From the NCBI GenBank assembly GCA_005777805.1, contig SXLG01000129.1:1-42291 (forward strand): a stretch of DNA of 42,291 nt, in the 5' to 3' direction. Source of the stretch: Pseudomonadota bacterium (lineage in GTDB: Bacteria; Desulfobacterota; Binatia; UBA12015). This document shows, piece after piece, positions 22,941-31,684 of the stretch. Made by a program: the position numbers and the translations under genes. The stretch's first letter is position 1. Each line of letters opens with the position of its first letter. Under the pieces are notes generated by a model, which saw nothing but the letters and a program-made list of their open reading frames with translations, did not search any database and was not told where the DNA came from.

Positions 22941-25006
22941 CGGCGTGCCCGCCGCGGCCCTGCGCCCCACGCTGGAGGGTGGGCGTGGGGCGAGGGACGG
23001 CCAGGGCCTGGCGCAGATACCGGCGCTTGACGGGGTGCGGGCCCTCGCAGTCGGTGCGGTCCTGCTCTTCCACGGCGACGTCCCCTGGATGCGCGGGGGG
23101 TACCTCGGCATCTCGACCTTCTTCACCCTCTCGGGCTTCCTGATCGCAGCTCTGCTGGTGCGCGAGCTCGACGCCACGGGAGGGCTCGCGCTCGGGGAAT
23201 TCTGGGCAAGGCGGCTGCGCCGCCTGTTGCCGGCAGCATTGCTGGCGCTGGCTCTTTGCGGGGTGCTCGGGGCGCTGGTGGCCGAGCCGAGTTCGCTGCC
23301 CAGTGTGCGCGACGATGCTCTGGCCACGTTGTTCTGGCTCGCCAACTGGCGCTTCGTCGCCAGTGACCTGTCCTACCTGCGTATCCTCACTGCGCCTTCG
23401 CCCCTGCAGCATTTCTGGAGCCTTGGGGTCGAGATGCAGTTTTATGTCTGCTTCCCCCTGTTGCTTCTCCTGCTGGTTCGTCTCCGCTGCGCAACGTCGT
23501 CACGTCTGCTGGCTGTATTCGGCGCTCTGGTGCTCGTGTCGGCGGGGCTCGCGGCGTGGCTCCTGGATTCGCCGGAGGGATTCAGCCGCGCCTATTATGG
23601 TACGGACACGCGCGCGGCCGAGCTTCTCGCGGGCACGATGCTTGGCGTGTGGTTGGCGCGGCGGAGCAGACCTGAATCCGGGGAGATCGCCCCGGCAAGT
23701 GACCGTCGCCGCGCGGTTGCGGGCGCTCGGGCGGGGCCACTCTGGCCGGTTCTCGGTCTGCTCGGCCTGGGCGTGTTGGGTGTGGCTTGGTTTGCCATGC
23801 CGGAAGGGGCCGGGGGCTTCTTCCGCAGTGGGCAGATCCTCTACTCGCTGGCCACGCTCAGTCTCCTGCGGGCGGTGATCGATCCGGGGCTGCTGGGGCG
23901 CTGCCTCGCATGGGCACCCCTGCGTGCGGTTGGGCGCGCGTCGTATGGCCTCTACGTCTTCCACTGGCCCTTGTTTTTATGGCTCGACGAGTCTCGAACG
24001 GGTCTCTCGGGTCTCCCTCTCCTCAGCCTCCGTTTGCTGGTGACCGGGCTCGTTGCGGATGATCGAGGAGCCCGTACGGCGGCGGCGCTGGTTCGACGGG
24101 GCGCGGGCCGGGGTGGCGGCCCTCGCCGGCGTCGCCGCGGTGGCGGTGCTTCATGTGCTGGTGGCGGCCCTCCTCGCGCGCCCCGGCCTCGATACGGCCG
24201 CCGAGCCGATCCCCGAAGCAGCAGCCGCTCGCGACGGCGAGCGCACGGTTCTCGTCGTGGGCGACTCGGTGGCGCGCAATCTGGCACGAGGACTGGCGAC
24301 CTGGGGAGCCGGCCGTGGCTTGCGCGTCGTGAATGGGGCCTTTGTCGGCAACGGTCTTGCCCGCGCCGAGGGCCGTCGCTTTGCCGGGAACATCCAGGTC
24401 GGAGCCGGAGCGGCGGAGCGCATGGAGATGTGGCGGGAGCAGCTCGGGCAAGAGCGGCCCGAGGTCGTGCTCCTGCTTCCCAGCGTCTGGGACCTGGTCG
24501 AGCGGGAGTTCAGCGATCGAGAGGGGGTTCTCGGTCCGGGTGAACCCCTCTTCGACGACTGGCTGGTGGCGGAATACAGGGCGGTGTCGGAGCGCTTCGC
24601 CCGCGGCGGGCGTCTCGTCCTCTGGCTCACCTTTCCCTGCCCGCGAGAGCAGAATTGGCCCGGACTCCTGCAGGAGAGTGCGGCGCTTAGGCCCCAAACG
24701 ATCGATCACCTCAACGACGAAATTCTGCCGCGGGTGATTGCCGCCCGCCCGGAGAGTTCGGCTCTGTTGCCGCTTGCCGAGCATGTCTGTCCGGCGGGCC
24801 GCTTCAGCTCGGACCTTGCGGGGCGCTCGAATTTTCGGGTGGACGGTCTCCACTTCCGCCCCGCCGACGCGGACTGGGTGGCCGAATGGCTCGGACCGGA
24901 GGTGGAGCGTCGAATGGCACTGGCGCGCGCGGCGGCGTCGCCCGACGTTGGGCCGGCCGGGGATGCGTCGGCTGCCGCGTCGGCCCTCATGCCGGAGCGG
25001 CGCTGA
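22924..25006 (+). pseudogene. Acyltransferase-3/SGNH O-acyltransferase, frameshifted (OafA type)
   Basis: From ATG 22924, frame 1 encodes an acyltransferase-3 membrane domain: IPALDGVRALAVGAVLLFHG (catalytic His50), GGYLGISTFFTLSGFLI, FWARRLRRLLPA, about ten helices, and GRASYGLYVFHWPLFLWL near 23940. At about 24045-24059 the frame is lost; frame 1 continues as Arg/Gly-rich junk to 24543. The +1 frame (TTG 24053 or ATG 24059) picks up the expected RMIEEPVRRRRWF linker and an SGNH hydrolase-like domain with VLVVGDSVARNLARGL and a DGLH catalytic dyad, ending at 25006. A few residues normally before RMIEEP seem missing, suggesting a small out-of-frame deletion. Alternatives are two coupled genes or an assembly error. 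Such enzymes O-acetylate surface polysaccharides. Confidence 0.7.
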
Positions 25007-26369
25007 ATCCCTCGGCGTCCCGGCGCAGCAACATCTCCTTGTTGCCGAGGCGGGTCGCCAACAGGACGGGCCGGCCCCAGAGCCGGTAGGCGTGGGCGAG
25101 CGTGTGCTCGGCATATTCGAGATGCAGCTCACGGCCGTCGTGATCGTGGTGCAGGAGCAGCGTGCGGCTTCCCCCGTGGTCGGCATCGACGACGCGAATG
25201 ACCGGGATCGTGGCCGATCCCACGTTCTGCAGCAGCGTTGCCTTGACCGCCTCCCAGTCGTCCTCGCTCGAAACCTTGCTGGCAACCCGTTGCTCGCCAC
25301 GCTGGTCGACTTCGAAGAGATCCAGCTTGCGCATGAGGTCGGCATCGAGAAAGCGGCGCAGGAACGAAACGTCACGCTCGGCGCGCCGTACCTCGAAGAG
25401 GAGGCTGCGGTCGCCGACGCAGCGGGCGTCGAGGGTGTCCCAGATCTCGAGGCCGAGATGATAGGGGTTGAGACCTCCGGGGTGGGGTCGCACGACCTGA
25501 TTATGGTGCACGAGGAACTCCAGGTGCAGCCCCGGAGGCAGCTCGAGAGCCCGCAGGATCTCGCGGTGCCAGAATGAGGCCCAGCCCTCGTTCATGATCT
25601 TGGTGTCGATCTGGGGCTGGAAGTAGCGTGCTTGCGCGTCCACCACCGTGAGGAGATCTCGCTCCCATTCGGAGAGGTAGGGGTTGTTGTCGCGCACGAA
25701 GAGCAGCAGGTCGTCCACCGGGCTGGGCGGGTTGCGCTGGAGATCGGGCATGACCACCGGGTGGGGCTGGTGGAGCGAGGCCCACGGATCCGGTGGCGCT
25801 ACCGCATCGCGCAGCAGGCGTTCGCGTTCCTCTCCCGGTCGCAGGCGAGGCACGCTCGGATTGCGGTTGATGTGGAGAGAGAGTCCGTGCGCGGCATCGA
25901 GGAAGGGCTCGACCCGTTCGGCGCCGATGGACGGATCCTCGACGTAGCCCCGGACCCGGCGCGCCGCAGCCCGGAAGCTCGACAGCGCATTGGTCGCGTC
26001 GGTGGCGCGAAAGTAAAAGTTTTCGCGAAAGAAATCGCTGTGTCCGTAGACGTGGGCGATGGTCAGGATCTGCAGGCAGAGCGAGTTGTCGCGCATGAGG
26101 TAGGCAATCGACGGATTGGCATTGATCACCATCTCGTAGGGGAGGCCGGACACGCCGTGTGCGTAGAGTGTCCGGAGCTTCTCGAATGCCTTGCCGTAGG
26201 ACCAGTGGCCGTAGTGGGAGGGGATACCCGAGTAGGCCATGTAGCCGAGCATCTCCTCGGCGTCGCTGATCTCGAAATCCTGCGGGTAGGGGTGGAGCCC
26301 GAACGCCTCGACCTTCGCGCGGATCCGCGCGTCCCAATCCTCGAGGTCGGCGATGGTCCAGTCGCCCAT
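24987..26369 (-). CDS. spoVR: SpoVR/YcgB family protein
   Basis: A 460-residue SpoVR-family protein. Landmarks are HPYPQDFEISDAEEMLGYMA, YSGIPSHYGHWSYGKAFE, GLPYEMVINANPSIAYLMRD, AHVYGHSDFF, and KIMNEGWASFWHREI followed by NPYHLG. SpoVR is needed for cortex formation in Bacillus spores, but non-spore-formers carry it with PrkA and YeaH in a stress-related unit of unclear biochemistry. ATG 26367-26369 follows GAGGCGG and lies 9 bases after yeaH. The last 20 bases overlap the convergent SGNH frame. Confidence 0.93.
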   Translation of the reverse strand: MGDWTIADLEDWDARIRAKVEAFGLHPYPQDFEISDAEEMLGYMAYSGIPSHYGHWSYGKAFEKLRTLYAHGVSGLPYEMVINANPSIAYLMRDNSLCLQILTIAHVYGHSDFFRENFYFRATDATNALSSFRAAARRVRGYVEDPSIGAERVEPFLDAAHGLSLHINRNPSVPRLRPGEERERLLRDAVAPPDPWASLHQPHPVVMPDLQRNPPSPVDDLLLFVRDNNPYLSEWERDLLTVVDAQARYFQPQIDTKIMNEGWASFWHREILRALELPPGLHLEFLVHHNQVVRPHPGGLNPYHLGLEIWDTLDARCVGDRSLLFEVRRAERDVSFLRRFLDADLMRKLDLFEVDQRGEQRVASKVSSEDDWEAVKATLLQNVGSATIPVIRVVDADHGGSRTLLLHHDHDGRELHLEYAEHTLAHAYRLWGRPVLLATRLGNKEMLLRRDAEGFSAAPA

Positions 26370-26378
26370 CGGGCCGCC

Positions 26379-27584
26379 TCAGTCCCGGGCCTCTTCCGAG
26401 GGGAGAGCGGCCCGATCGCGTGCGAGGAAACCGCGGAAGGCGGGCCATACCTCGGTGCGATCCGTGATGACCAGAGCCTGGAAGTTCGAGGCATCGAGGC
26501 GGCGAAAGAGGTGCAGCATCGAACTCTCGTAGCTGCGCTTGCCGCCCGGCTTGATCTCGCCGTAGCCAAATAGATTTGCCACCGCTGCGAGCCTGGTGGC
26601 GCACTCCAGCGCGCTCGGGTTGTCCGATTCGAAATTGTCGCCATCGGAGCAGTGGAAGACGTAGATGTTCCACAGTGAGGGATGGTATCGCGTTTCGATC
26701 GCCTCGAGTGCCTTGCGGTAGCCCGACGAGATCATCGTCCCACCCGATTCGCCGCGGTGAAAGAAATCGTCCTCGCTGACCTCACGCGCCTCGGTGTGAT
26801 GGGCGATGAAAACGATCTCGACGGCACGGTAGCGGGTGCAGATGAACCGGTGCAGCAGGAAGAAGAAGCTCCGCGCGAGGTACTTCTTCAGCGTGTCCAT
26901 CGAGCCCGAGGTGTCCATGATGCAGATCACGACCGCATTGGAATCGTCGCGCGGCGTGCTGGTGACGTGGCGGAAGGTCAGATCCTCGCGGTGGAAGGGC
27001 AGGCGCTGCTCGGGGGACGCGAGTTCATTGCCCGTGCGGCCGCGGTGGACCACCAGGCGTCGAATGCGTTCTCGCGCGGTCCGGCGCTTGTCGAGTCGGA
27101 TGCGGATTCCGACGCGCCGGTAGCCCTTTCTGCGGGCTGCGTGATCCGAGACGATCTCGCGCATGGCGCGGCGCTCGAGATCGGGGAGTTCGAGATCCTC
27201 GAACATGATTTCGGTCAGTTCGTCGAGCGAGATCTCGGTTTCGTAGGTCTCGTCTCCGGGAGCGTCGCCCGCCGGACCGGTGCCTGGGCCACTGCGCTGG
27301 GCCTGGCCGACCACATCGCCTGGTTCGGTACTGCCATCGCCTTGGGCAACTCCCGGCGTGTTGTCACCGAAGACGAAGCGGAACTCACGGATTCCCCGGA
27401 TCGGGATCTTTACCAGCCGGTCGCGGTCGCGCCCGATGATCGCCTCCTCGGCGATGATGTCGGCGATGTTTTCGCGGATCGAGGCTCGCAGTTTCTCCCT
27501 GTGGCGCTTGCGATCGGTCGCGCTCCGGTCGCTGCGCTCCCCATCGGAGGTGCGCATGGGGCGGAAGATTGTCCGTGTCGACAA
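26379..27584 (-). CDS. yeaH: YeaH/YhbH family protein (DUF444)
   Basis: A 401-residue protein. A basic N-terminus (RHREKLRASIRENIADIIAE) leads to the family block KIPIRGIREFRFVFGD, a Gly-rich linker (about 78-112) and a von Willebrand A-like domain with MDTSGSMD (223-230), whose DxSxS resembles a MIDAS metal site. EIVFIAHHTEAREV and GGTMISSGYRKALE follow. It is the partner of PrkA and SpoVR. The start is TTG 27582-27584, one base after the prkA stop, supported by GGAAGGA about 6 bases upstream inside prkA. No better in-frame start is placed near that site. Confidence 0.92.
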   Translation of the reverse strand: MSTRTIFRPMRTSDGERSDRSATDRKRHREKLRASIRENIADIIAEEAIIGRDRDRLVKIPIRGIREFRFVFGDNTPGVAQGDGSTEPGDVVGQAQRSGPGTGPAGDAPGDETYETEISLDELTEIMFEDLELPDLERRAMREIVSDHAARRKGYRRVGIRIRLDKRRTARERIRRLVVHRGRTGNELASPEQRLPFHREDLTFRHVTSTPRDDSNAVVICIMDTSGSMDTLKKYLARSFFFLLHRFICTRYRAVEIVFIAHHTEAREVSEDDFFHRGESGGTMISSGYRKALEAIETRYHPSLWNIYVFHCSDGDNFESDNPSALECATRLAAVANLFGYGEIKPGGKRSYESSMLHLFRRLDASNFQALVITDRTEVWPAFRGFLARDRAALPSEEARD

Positions 27585-27585
27585 C

Positions 27586-29523
27586 TCAGTCCTTCCACAG
27601 ATTGTTGGCTGCGTACTTCAGGACGACATCGACGCAGCTCGGGCAGTAGCCGTGCGAGAGGAGGTTCGAGACCATGGACTCGTATTTCTGGCCCTGCTCC
27701 TCGTCACGCGTCCGCGCCTTGGTGATGATCCGCGAGATGTCCCGGACCGAGGTCATGAGCTTCTTCTCGATGGCCTCCTTGAGGGGTTCGTAGCTCTGAT
27801 AGCTGATACGTTCGCCGCGTCGTGAGGCCGCCCAGAGGTAGGCGATCACCTCCTGACGGAAGCCGTCGGCCGACGTCCCGATGATGGCGATCTGTTCCTC
27901 GATCGACTTCAGCAGGCCCTCGTCGGGCGGCAGCTCCTCACGGGTGCCACGGTCCTTGACGCGCGTCTTGTTGACGTAAGCCTCGGCGTGGTCGAGATAA
28001 TTCTGGAAGAGCGCTTCGGCCTGCTCGCCGTAGGAGTAGACGAAGGCCTTGGTGATCTCCTTCTCCAGAATCTCGAGATACTGCTTGTGGAGCGTGTCCT
28101 GGAGGAGTTCGAGGAGGCGCTTGCGTTCGTCGTCGGCGAGGTCGGCCTCCTTGGTCATGGTGATGAGAGCATCGCGGACGGTGATGGGGTTGATGCAGTT
28201 GCCCTGGGTATTGTCGGAGAGTGCGTTGTCGAGCGCTTTCATGATGAAGCGCGTCGAAATGCCGGTCATGCCCTCGTGCTTGGTCTCATCGCGCAGTTCG
28301 CGAACGTCGAGCTTCTTGGTCTTCCCCTTCTCGACCACCTCCTCGCCGTTGTAGAGCCGCAGCTTCGTCACCAGATCGCATCTGGGTGTCGGCTCGAGGC
28401 GGGAGAGGACCGCGAACATCGAGGCGATCTCGAGAGTGTGCGGCGCGACGTGAGCGTGGAAGTCGGAGTGGCGGATGATCTTCTGGTAGATCTTCACCTC
28501 TTCGGAGAGGCGGAGGTTGTAGGGGACCTTGACCACGACGATACGGTCGAGGATCGCCTCGTTGGTGTGATCCGCCCGGAACTTCTGCCACTCGGCCTCG
28601 TTCGAGTGCGCGATGATGACCGTGTCGACGAAGACCATGCCGTGGCGACCCGGCGCCGGGATGACCTTCTCCTGGGTCGCGGTGATCATGGCGTGGAGGT
28701 ACTCGGTCTCGTTCTTGAAGACCTCGATGAACTCGGTCACACCACGGTTGCCGACGTTGAGGGCACCGTTGAGTTCGAGGATCCGGGGATCGCCCTCCGA
28801 GTAGCGATCCAGCTTGGAGATATCCTCGGCGCCGATCAGCACCGAAGTGTCCTGGTTGTTGGGATCGACCGGCGGCACGACGCCGATGCCCACGCGGTGC
28901 TGTTTGGAGAAGCGCCGCAACGTGACCGGGAAATCCTCGTAGCGGCCCCCGAACTCCGTCTTGAGACGGTGCGCGGTGACGGGGGAGACATCCCCCTCGA
29001 CGTGAACCCCGAGCATCTTCTCGAATTCGCGCCGCAGGTGGCGCGGGATCAGGAGGAGGGGCTCCTCGTTCATCGGGGAGTCCGCCACCGCGAAGAAGGG
29101 CGGCGAATCCTCGAGTCCGCGCTGGATCTTCTCGACCAGGGAACTCTTGCCCGACCCCACCGGTCCCATCAGGTAGAGGACCTGGCGGCTCTCCTCGCCC
29201 TTGAGGGCGGCGGAATGGAAGTAGCGCACGATCTGCGCGATGGTTCGCTCGATTCCGAAGAACTCCTCGCGGAAGAAGTTGTAGAGCTTGAGCGGCTCGT
29301 CCTTGTGCAGGCGCTTGAGGCCGTCGTCGTCGCTCTCGGCGACGGTGATCGCGCCCTCGCCGACGACCAAGTCGTAGACCCGGGCGTGTGCGAGCCGGGG
29401 GATCCCCGGTTCGTCTCTCACGCGCTCGAGGTAGTCGAGCAGCGTGCCGTGCCAGTCGCCGGATTCGTGCGCGGCTCGGTCGTCAGCAATCAGTTGCGCA
29501 AAGGTCTCTCTGTCACCCGCCAT
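27586..29523 (-). CDS. prkA: Serine protein kinase PrkA (YeaG)
   Basis: A 645-residue PrkA, close to the usual 640. The AAA-like N-terminal domain has Walker A GPVGSGKS (120-127), the family motif SPMNEEPLLLIP, and VFVDTVIIAHSNEAEWQKF. The C-terminal PrkA domain contains GISTRFIMKALDNALS, GNCINPITVRDAL and the end block HGYCPSCVDVVLKYAANN with a CxxC pair. PrkA proteins phosphorylate serine in target proteins and act under starvation and stress; some homologues are reported as ATPase/protease-like. It is first in the operon prkA-yeaH-spoVR. A plausible promoter lies about 105 bases upstream. Confidence 0.95.
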   Translation of the reverse strand: MAGDRETFAQLIADDRAAHESGDWHGTLLDYLERVRDEPGIPRLAHARVYDLVVGEGAITVAESDDDGLKRLHKDEPLKLYNFFREEFFGIERTIAQIVRYFHSAALKGEESRQVLYLMGPVGSGKSSLVEKIQRGLEDSPPFFAVADSPMNEEPLLLIPRHLRREFEKMLGVHVEGDVSPVTAHRLKTEFGGRYEDFPVTLRRFSKQHRVGIGVVPPVDPNNQDTSVLIGAEDISKLDRYSEGDPRILELNGALNVGNRGVTEFIEVFKNETEYLHAMITATQEKVIPAPGRHGMVFVDTVIIAHSNEAEWQKFRADHTNEAILDRIVVVKVPYNLRLSEEVKIYQKIIRHSDFHAHVAPHTLEIASMFAVLSRLEPTPRCDLVTKLRLYNGEEVVEKGKTKKLDVRELRDETKHEGMTGISTRFIMKALDNALSDNTQGNCINPITVRDALITMTKEADLADDERKRLLELLQDTLHKQYLEILEKEITKAFVYSYGEQAEALFQNYLDHAEAYVNKTRVKDRGTREELPPDEGLLKSIEEQIAIIGTSADGFRQEVIAYLWAASRRGERISYQSYEPLKEAIEKKLMTSVRDISRIITKARTRDEEQGQKYESMVSNLLSHGYCPSCVDVVLKYAANNLWKD

Positions 29524-29633
29524 TCGACGTCTCCCCGGAGTCCGAGGCTGCCCGCGCAGGACGCGGTCTGGTCGGTCGACGCGGGCCGCGCCGTCTGATT
29601 TTCCTACTTCTCTTTCGTCCCGTCTCCACCGAA

Positions 29634-29662
29634 AGTATAGGCCGATGTCACAGGGCTTCCAA
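29634..29662 (-). promoter_or_regulatory. Candidate sigma-70 promoter for prkA-yeaH-spoVR
   Basis: On the minus strand TTGGAA (29657-29662) and TATACT (29634-29639) are separated by exactly 17 bases. They match the consensus at 4 of 6 and 5 of 6 positions. The element lies in an AT-richer patch of the 206-base spacer upstream of prkA and predicts a leader of about 105 bases. Confidence 0.45.
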
Positions 29663-29729
29663 GCTCACGATGGATTGCGGCACAGCCCGCATGTGGTTGA
29701 ACGGCGCGGTCGGGTTCGGGGCAGGCGAG

Positions 29730-30062
29730 ATGAGGCGCGAGGGCAGGCGTGAGCAGGGGCCATCATGGTCCCGGCGGAGTGGTGCCGCTCGAGCGCTGGC
29801 GATCCTCCCCTGTGCGTTGGCGCTGGCGTGGGCTGCGGCCTGCGCACAACCCTTGCCCGATGCCACGTCTCCGGGCGCACGCATCTACGTTCAGGAATGC
29901 GGCGGCTGTCATGCCGCGTACCCGCCGGGACTGCTTACGGCGGCGATGTGGGAGGTCCAGGTTGGCCGCATGGACGAGGTCCGCCGCCGGCGCGGCCTGC
30001 CGCCTCTTGCCGGAGACCGTCGCAGCGCGGTTCTGGGGTATCTGACGCAACACGCGGGTTGA
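29730..30062 (+). CDS. Small monohaem cytochrome c, exported, possibly lipoprotein
   Basis: A 110-residue protein from ATG 29730. A basic N-terminus (RREGRREQG, then SRR) precedes a hydrophobic export segment at about 18-37 ending AAAC (Cys38), a possible but non-canonical lipobox. The mature part begins AQPLPDATSPGARIY and has one haem site CGGCH (57-61), followed by YPPGLLTAAMW, whose Met73 is a candidate axial ligand. A small periplasmic electron carrier is likely; partner unknown. An earlier in-frame ATG at 29670 would add 20 residues unlike a signal peptide. pepA follows 20 bases later. Confidence 0.75.
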   Translation: MRREGRREQGPSWSRRSGAARALAILPCALALAWAAACAQPLPDATSPGARIYVQECGGCHAAYPPGLLTAAMWEVQVGRMDEVRRRRGLPPLAGDRRSAVLGYLTQHAG

Positions 30063-30082
30063 GGACGCGAGGAGGTTCGCTG

Positions 30083-31684
30083 GTGAAGATCTTGACTGAA
30101 CGGGTCCCGGCGCAGCGCGCGCAGACCGGGTTGCTCGTGCTGGCTTTGCCAGCGGGCGATTCTCCGGCCGATGTCGCCGCGGTGGACCACGCCAGTGGCG
30201 GGCGCCTCCTCGCCGAGGCGCGGCAGCGGCTTGACGACCCCACCCGGCGTGGCTCCGTCTTTGTCTTCCAGAGCCACGGCATGCTCGCGGCCGAGGCGGT
30301 CGCGCTCGTCGGCATGGGCAGTGACGATCTGACAGCAGTGTCGGCCTGGCGGCGCCTCGGTGCGCAGGCGACCACGCTGGCGCGCAGCCATCGCTTGAGC
30401 CGTGTTGCCGTCTCTCTTGCCGCAGCCCCCGCTGGCGCGGCGCGCACGAACGCGGCGGGCGCTACGGCCGAAGGTGCTTTGCTCGGGCTCTCGGGGGTTC
30501 GCTCGCGGCGCTCGAAGCCCGAGCCGGCTGGTCCCGAAGAGCTCCTGCTGGTGGGAGTCGGACCGGGGCCCGCCGTGGAGCGCGTCCTCAAGCGTGCACG
30601 TGCGGTGGGCGAGGCCACCTGGCTCGCGCGAGACCTGATCGCGACGCCGGCGACCGAGCTGCCCCCTGCGGAATTTGCCCGACGAGCCCAGGCGGCGGCT
30701 CGGTCGGTCGGTCTCGAAGTCCGCGTGCACGGCGAACCGGAGCTGCACCGCCTCGGCATGAACGCGATACTTGCTGTCGGGCGCGGCAGTGAGCACCCCC
30801 CTTGTCTCATCGAGCTCATCTACCGCGGGGGGGGCAAGCGACGCCGGCCGCTCGGGGCGCGCCACCTGGCCTTCGTGGGCAAGGGGATCACCTTCGACTC
30901 CGGCGGGCTCTCGCTCAAGACCCCGTCGGGTATGGAAATACAGAAGCGTGACATGGCCGGGGGCGCGGCGGTACTCGGGGCGATGGTCGCGATTGCCCGT
31001 CTCGGCCTGCCGATCGACGTTCGCGGCGTCATCCCGGCTGCGGAAAATATGCCCGACGGACGGGCCTACCGCCCCGGCGACATCCTGACGATCTTTGGTG
31101 GAAAGACGGTCGAGGTCCGGAACACGGACGCCGAGGGGCGCCTGGTGCTGGCCGATGCCCTGGCCTGGGTGTCTGCGGGTGCGGGTGAGCCCGAGAAGCC
31201 CCGATTTGTGGTCGATCTTGCGACCCTGACCGGGGCGGTGTCGGTCGCCCTCGGACGTGAGGTGGCGGCACTGCTGGGGACCGATCGCGGTCTGATCGGC
31301 GACCTGCTCGAGATCGGGCGCGAGACGGACGAACGTTCGTGGGAACTGCCGCTGATCGACGAGTATCTGCCGGGGCTGCGCAGTGACATCGCCGACCTGA
31401 AGAATACCGGCGACGGCGGGGCGGGAACGATCTTCGGCGCGCTCTTCCTGCGCGAATTCACCGGAGGTCTGCCGTGGGCCCACCTCGATATCGCCGGTGT
31501 AGCCTGGGCCGACAAGGCGCGGGCGTGTACGCCCCGCGGTGCCGCGGGCTTCGGGGTACGGACGCTGGTCGCGCTGGCGGAGCGTGCGGCTCACCGGCGC
31601 AGCCGCACGGCGACTCGTGCCCGCGTCAGTCCGTCCCCCGCAGCGAGAGGATCGAGTCGAGGTCCTTCGGGGCGCCGGCGGTAA
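30083..31684 (+). CDS. pepA: Leucyl aminopeptidase, M17 family
   Basis: A 533-residue cytosolic aminopeptidase. The two-metal active site is complete: K267 and D272 in GKGITFDSGGLSLK, K279, D290 in KRDMAGGA, and D349, E351 and R353 in the family signature NTDAEGRL. This matches E. coli PepA K270, D275, D293, D352, E354 and R356. It releases N-terminal amino acids from peptides. GTG 30083 follows GGAGG by 8 bases. The C-terminal 25-30 residues are Arg/Ser-rich and overlap the convergent pepP gene by 59 bases, so the tail is probably an extension past the normal end. Confidence 0.94.
   Translation: MKILTERVPAQRAQTGLLVLALPAGDSPADVAAVDHASGGRLLAEARQRLDDPTRRGSVFVFQSHGMLAAEAVALVGMGSDDLTAVSAWRRLGAQATTLARSHRLSRVAVSLAAAPAGAARTNAAGATAEGALLGLSGVRSRRSKPEPAGPEELLLVGVGPGPAVERVLKRARAVGEATWLARDLIATPATELPPAEFARRAQAAARSVGLEVRVHGEPELHRLGMNAILAVGRGSEHPPCLIELIYRGGGKRRRPLGARHLAFVGKGITFDSGGLSLKTPSGMEIQKRDMAGGAAVLGAMVAIARLGLPIDVRGVIPAAENMPDGRAYRPGDILTIFGGKTVEVRNTDAEGRLVLADALAWVSAGAGEPEKPRFVVDLATLTGAVSVALGREVAALLGTDRGLIGDLLEIGRETDERSWELPLIDEYLPGLRSDIADLKNTGDGGAGTIFGALFLREFTGGLPWAHLDIAGVAWADKARACTPRGAAGFGVRTLVALAERAAHRRSRTATRARVSPSPAARGSSRGPSGRRR

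Noticed and set aside
24059-24543. Frame 1 continuation of the acyltransferase gene after the frameshift
   Set aside because: The product becomes Arg/Gly-rich without structure, while the +1 frame carries the family linker and SGNH motifs; it is out-of-frame read-through.
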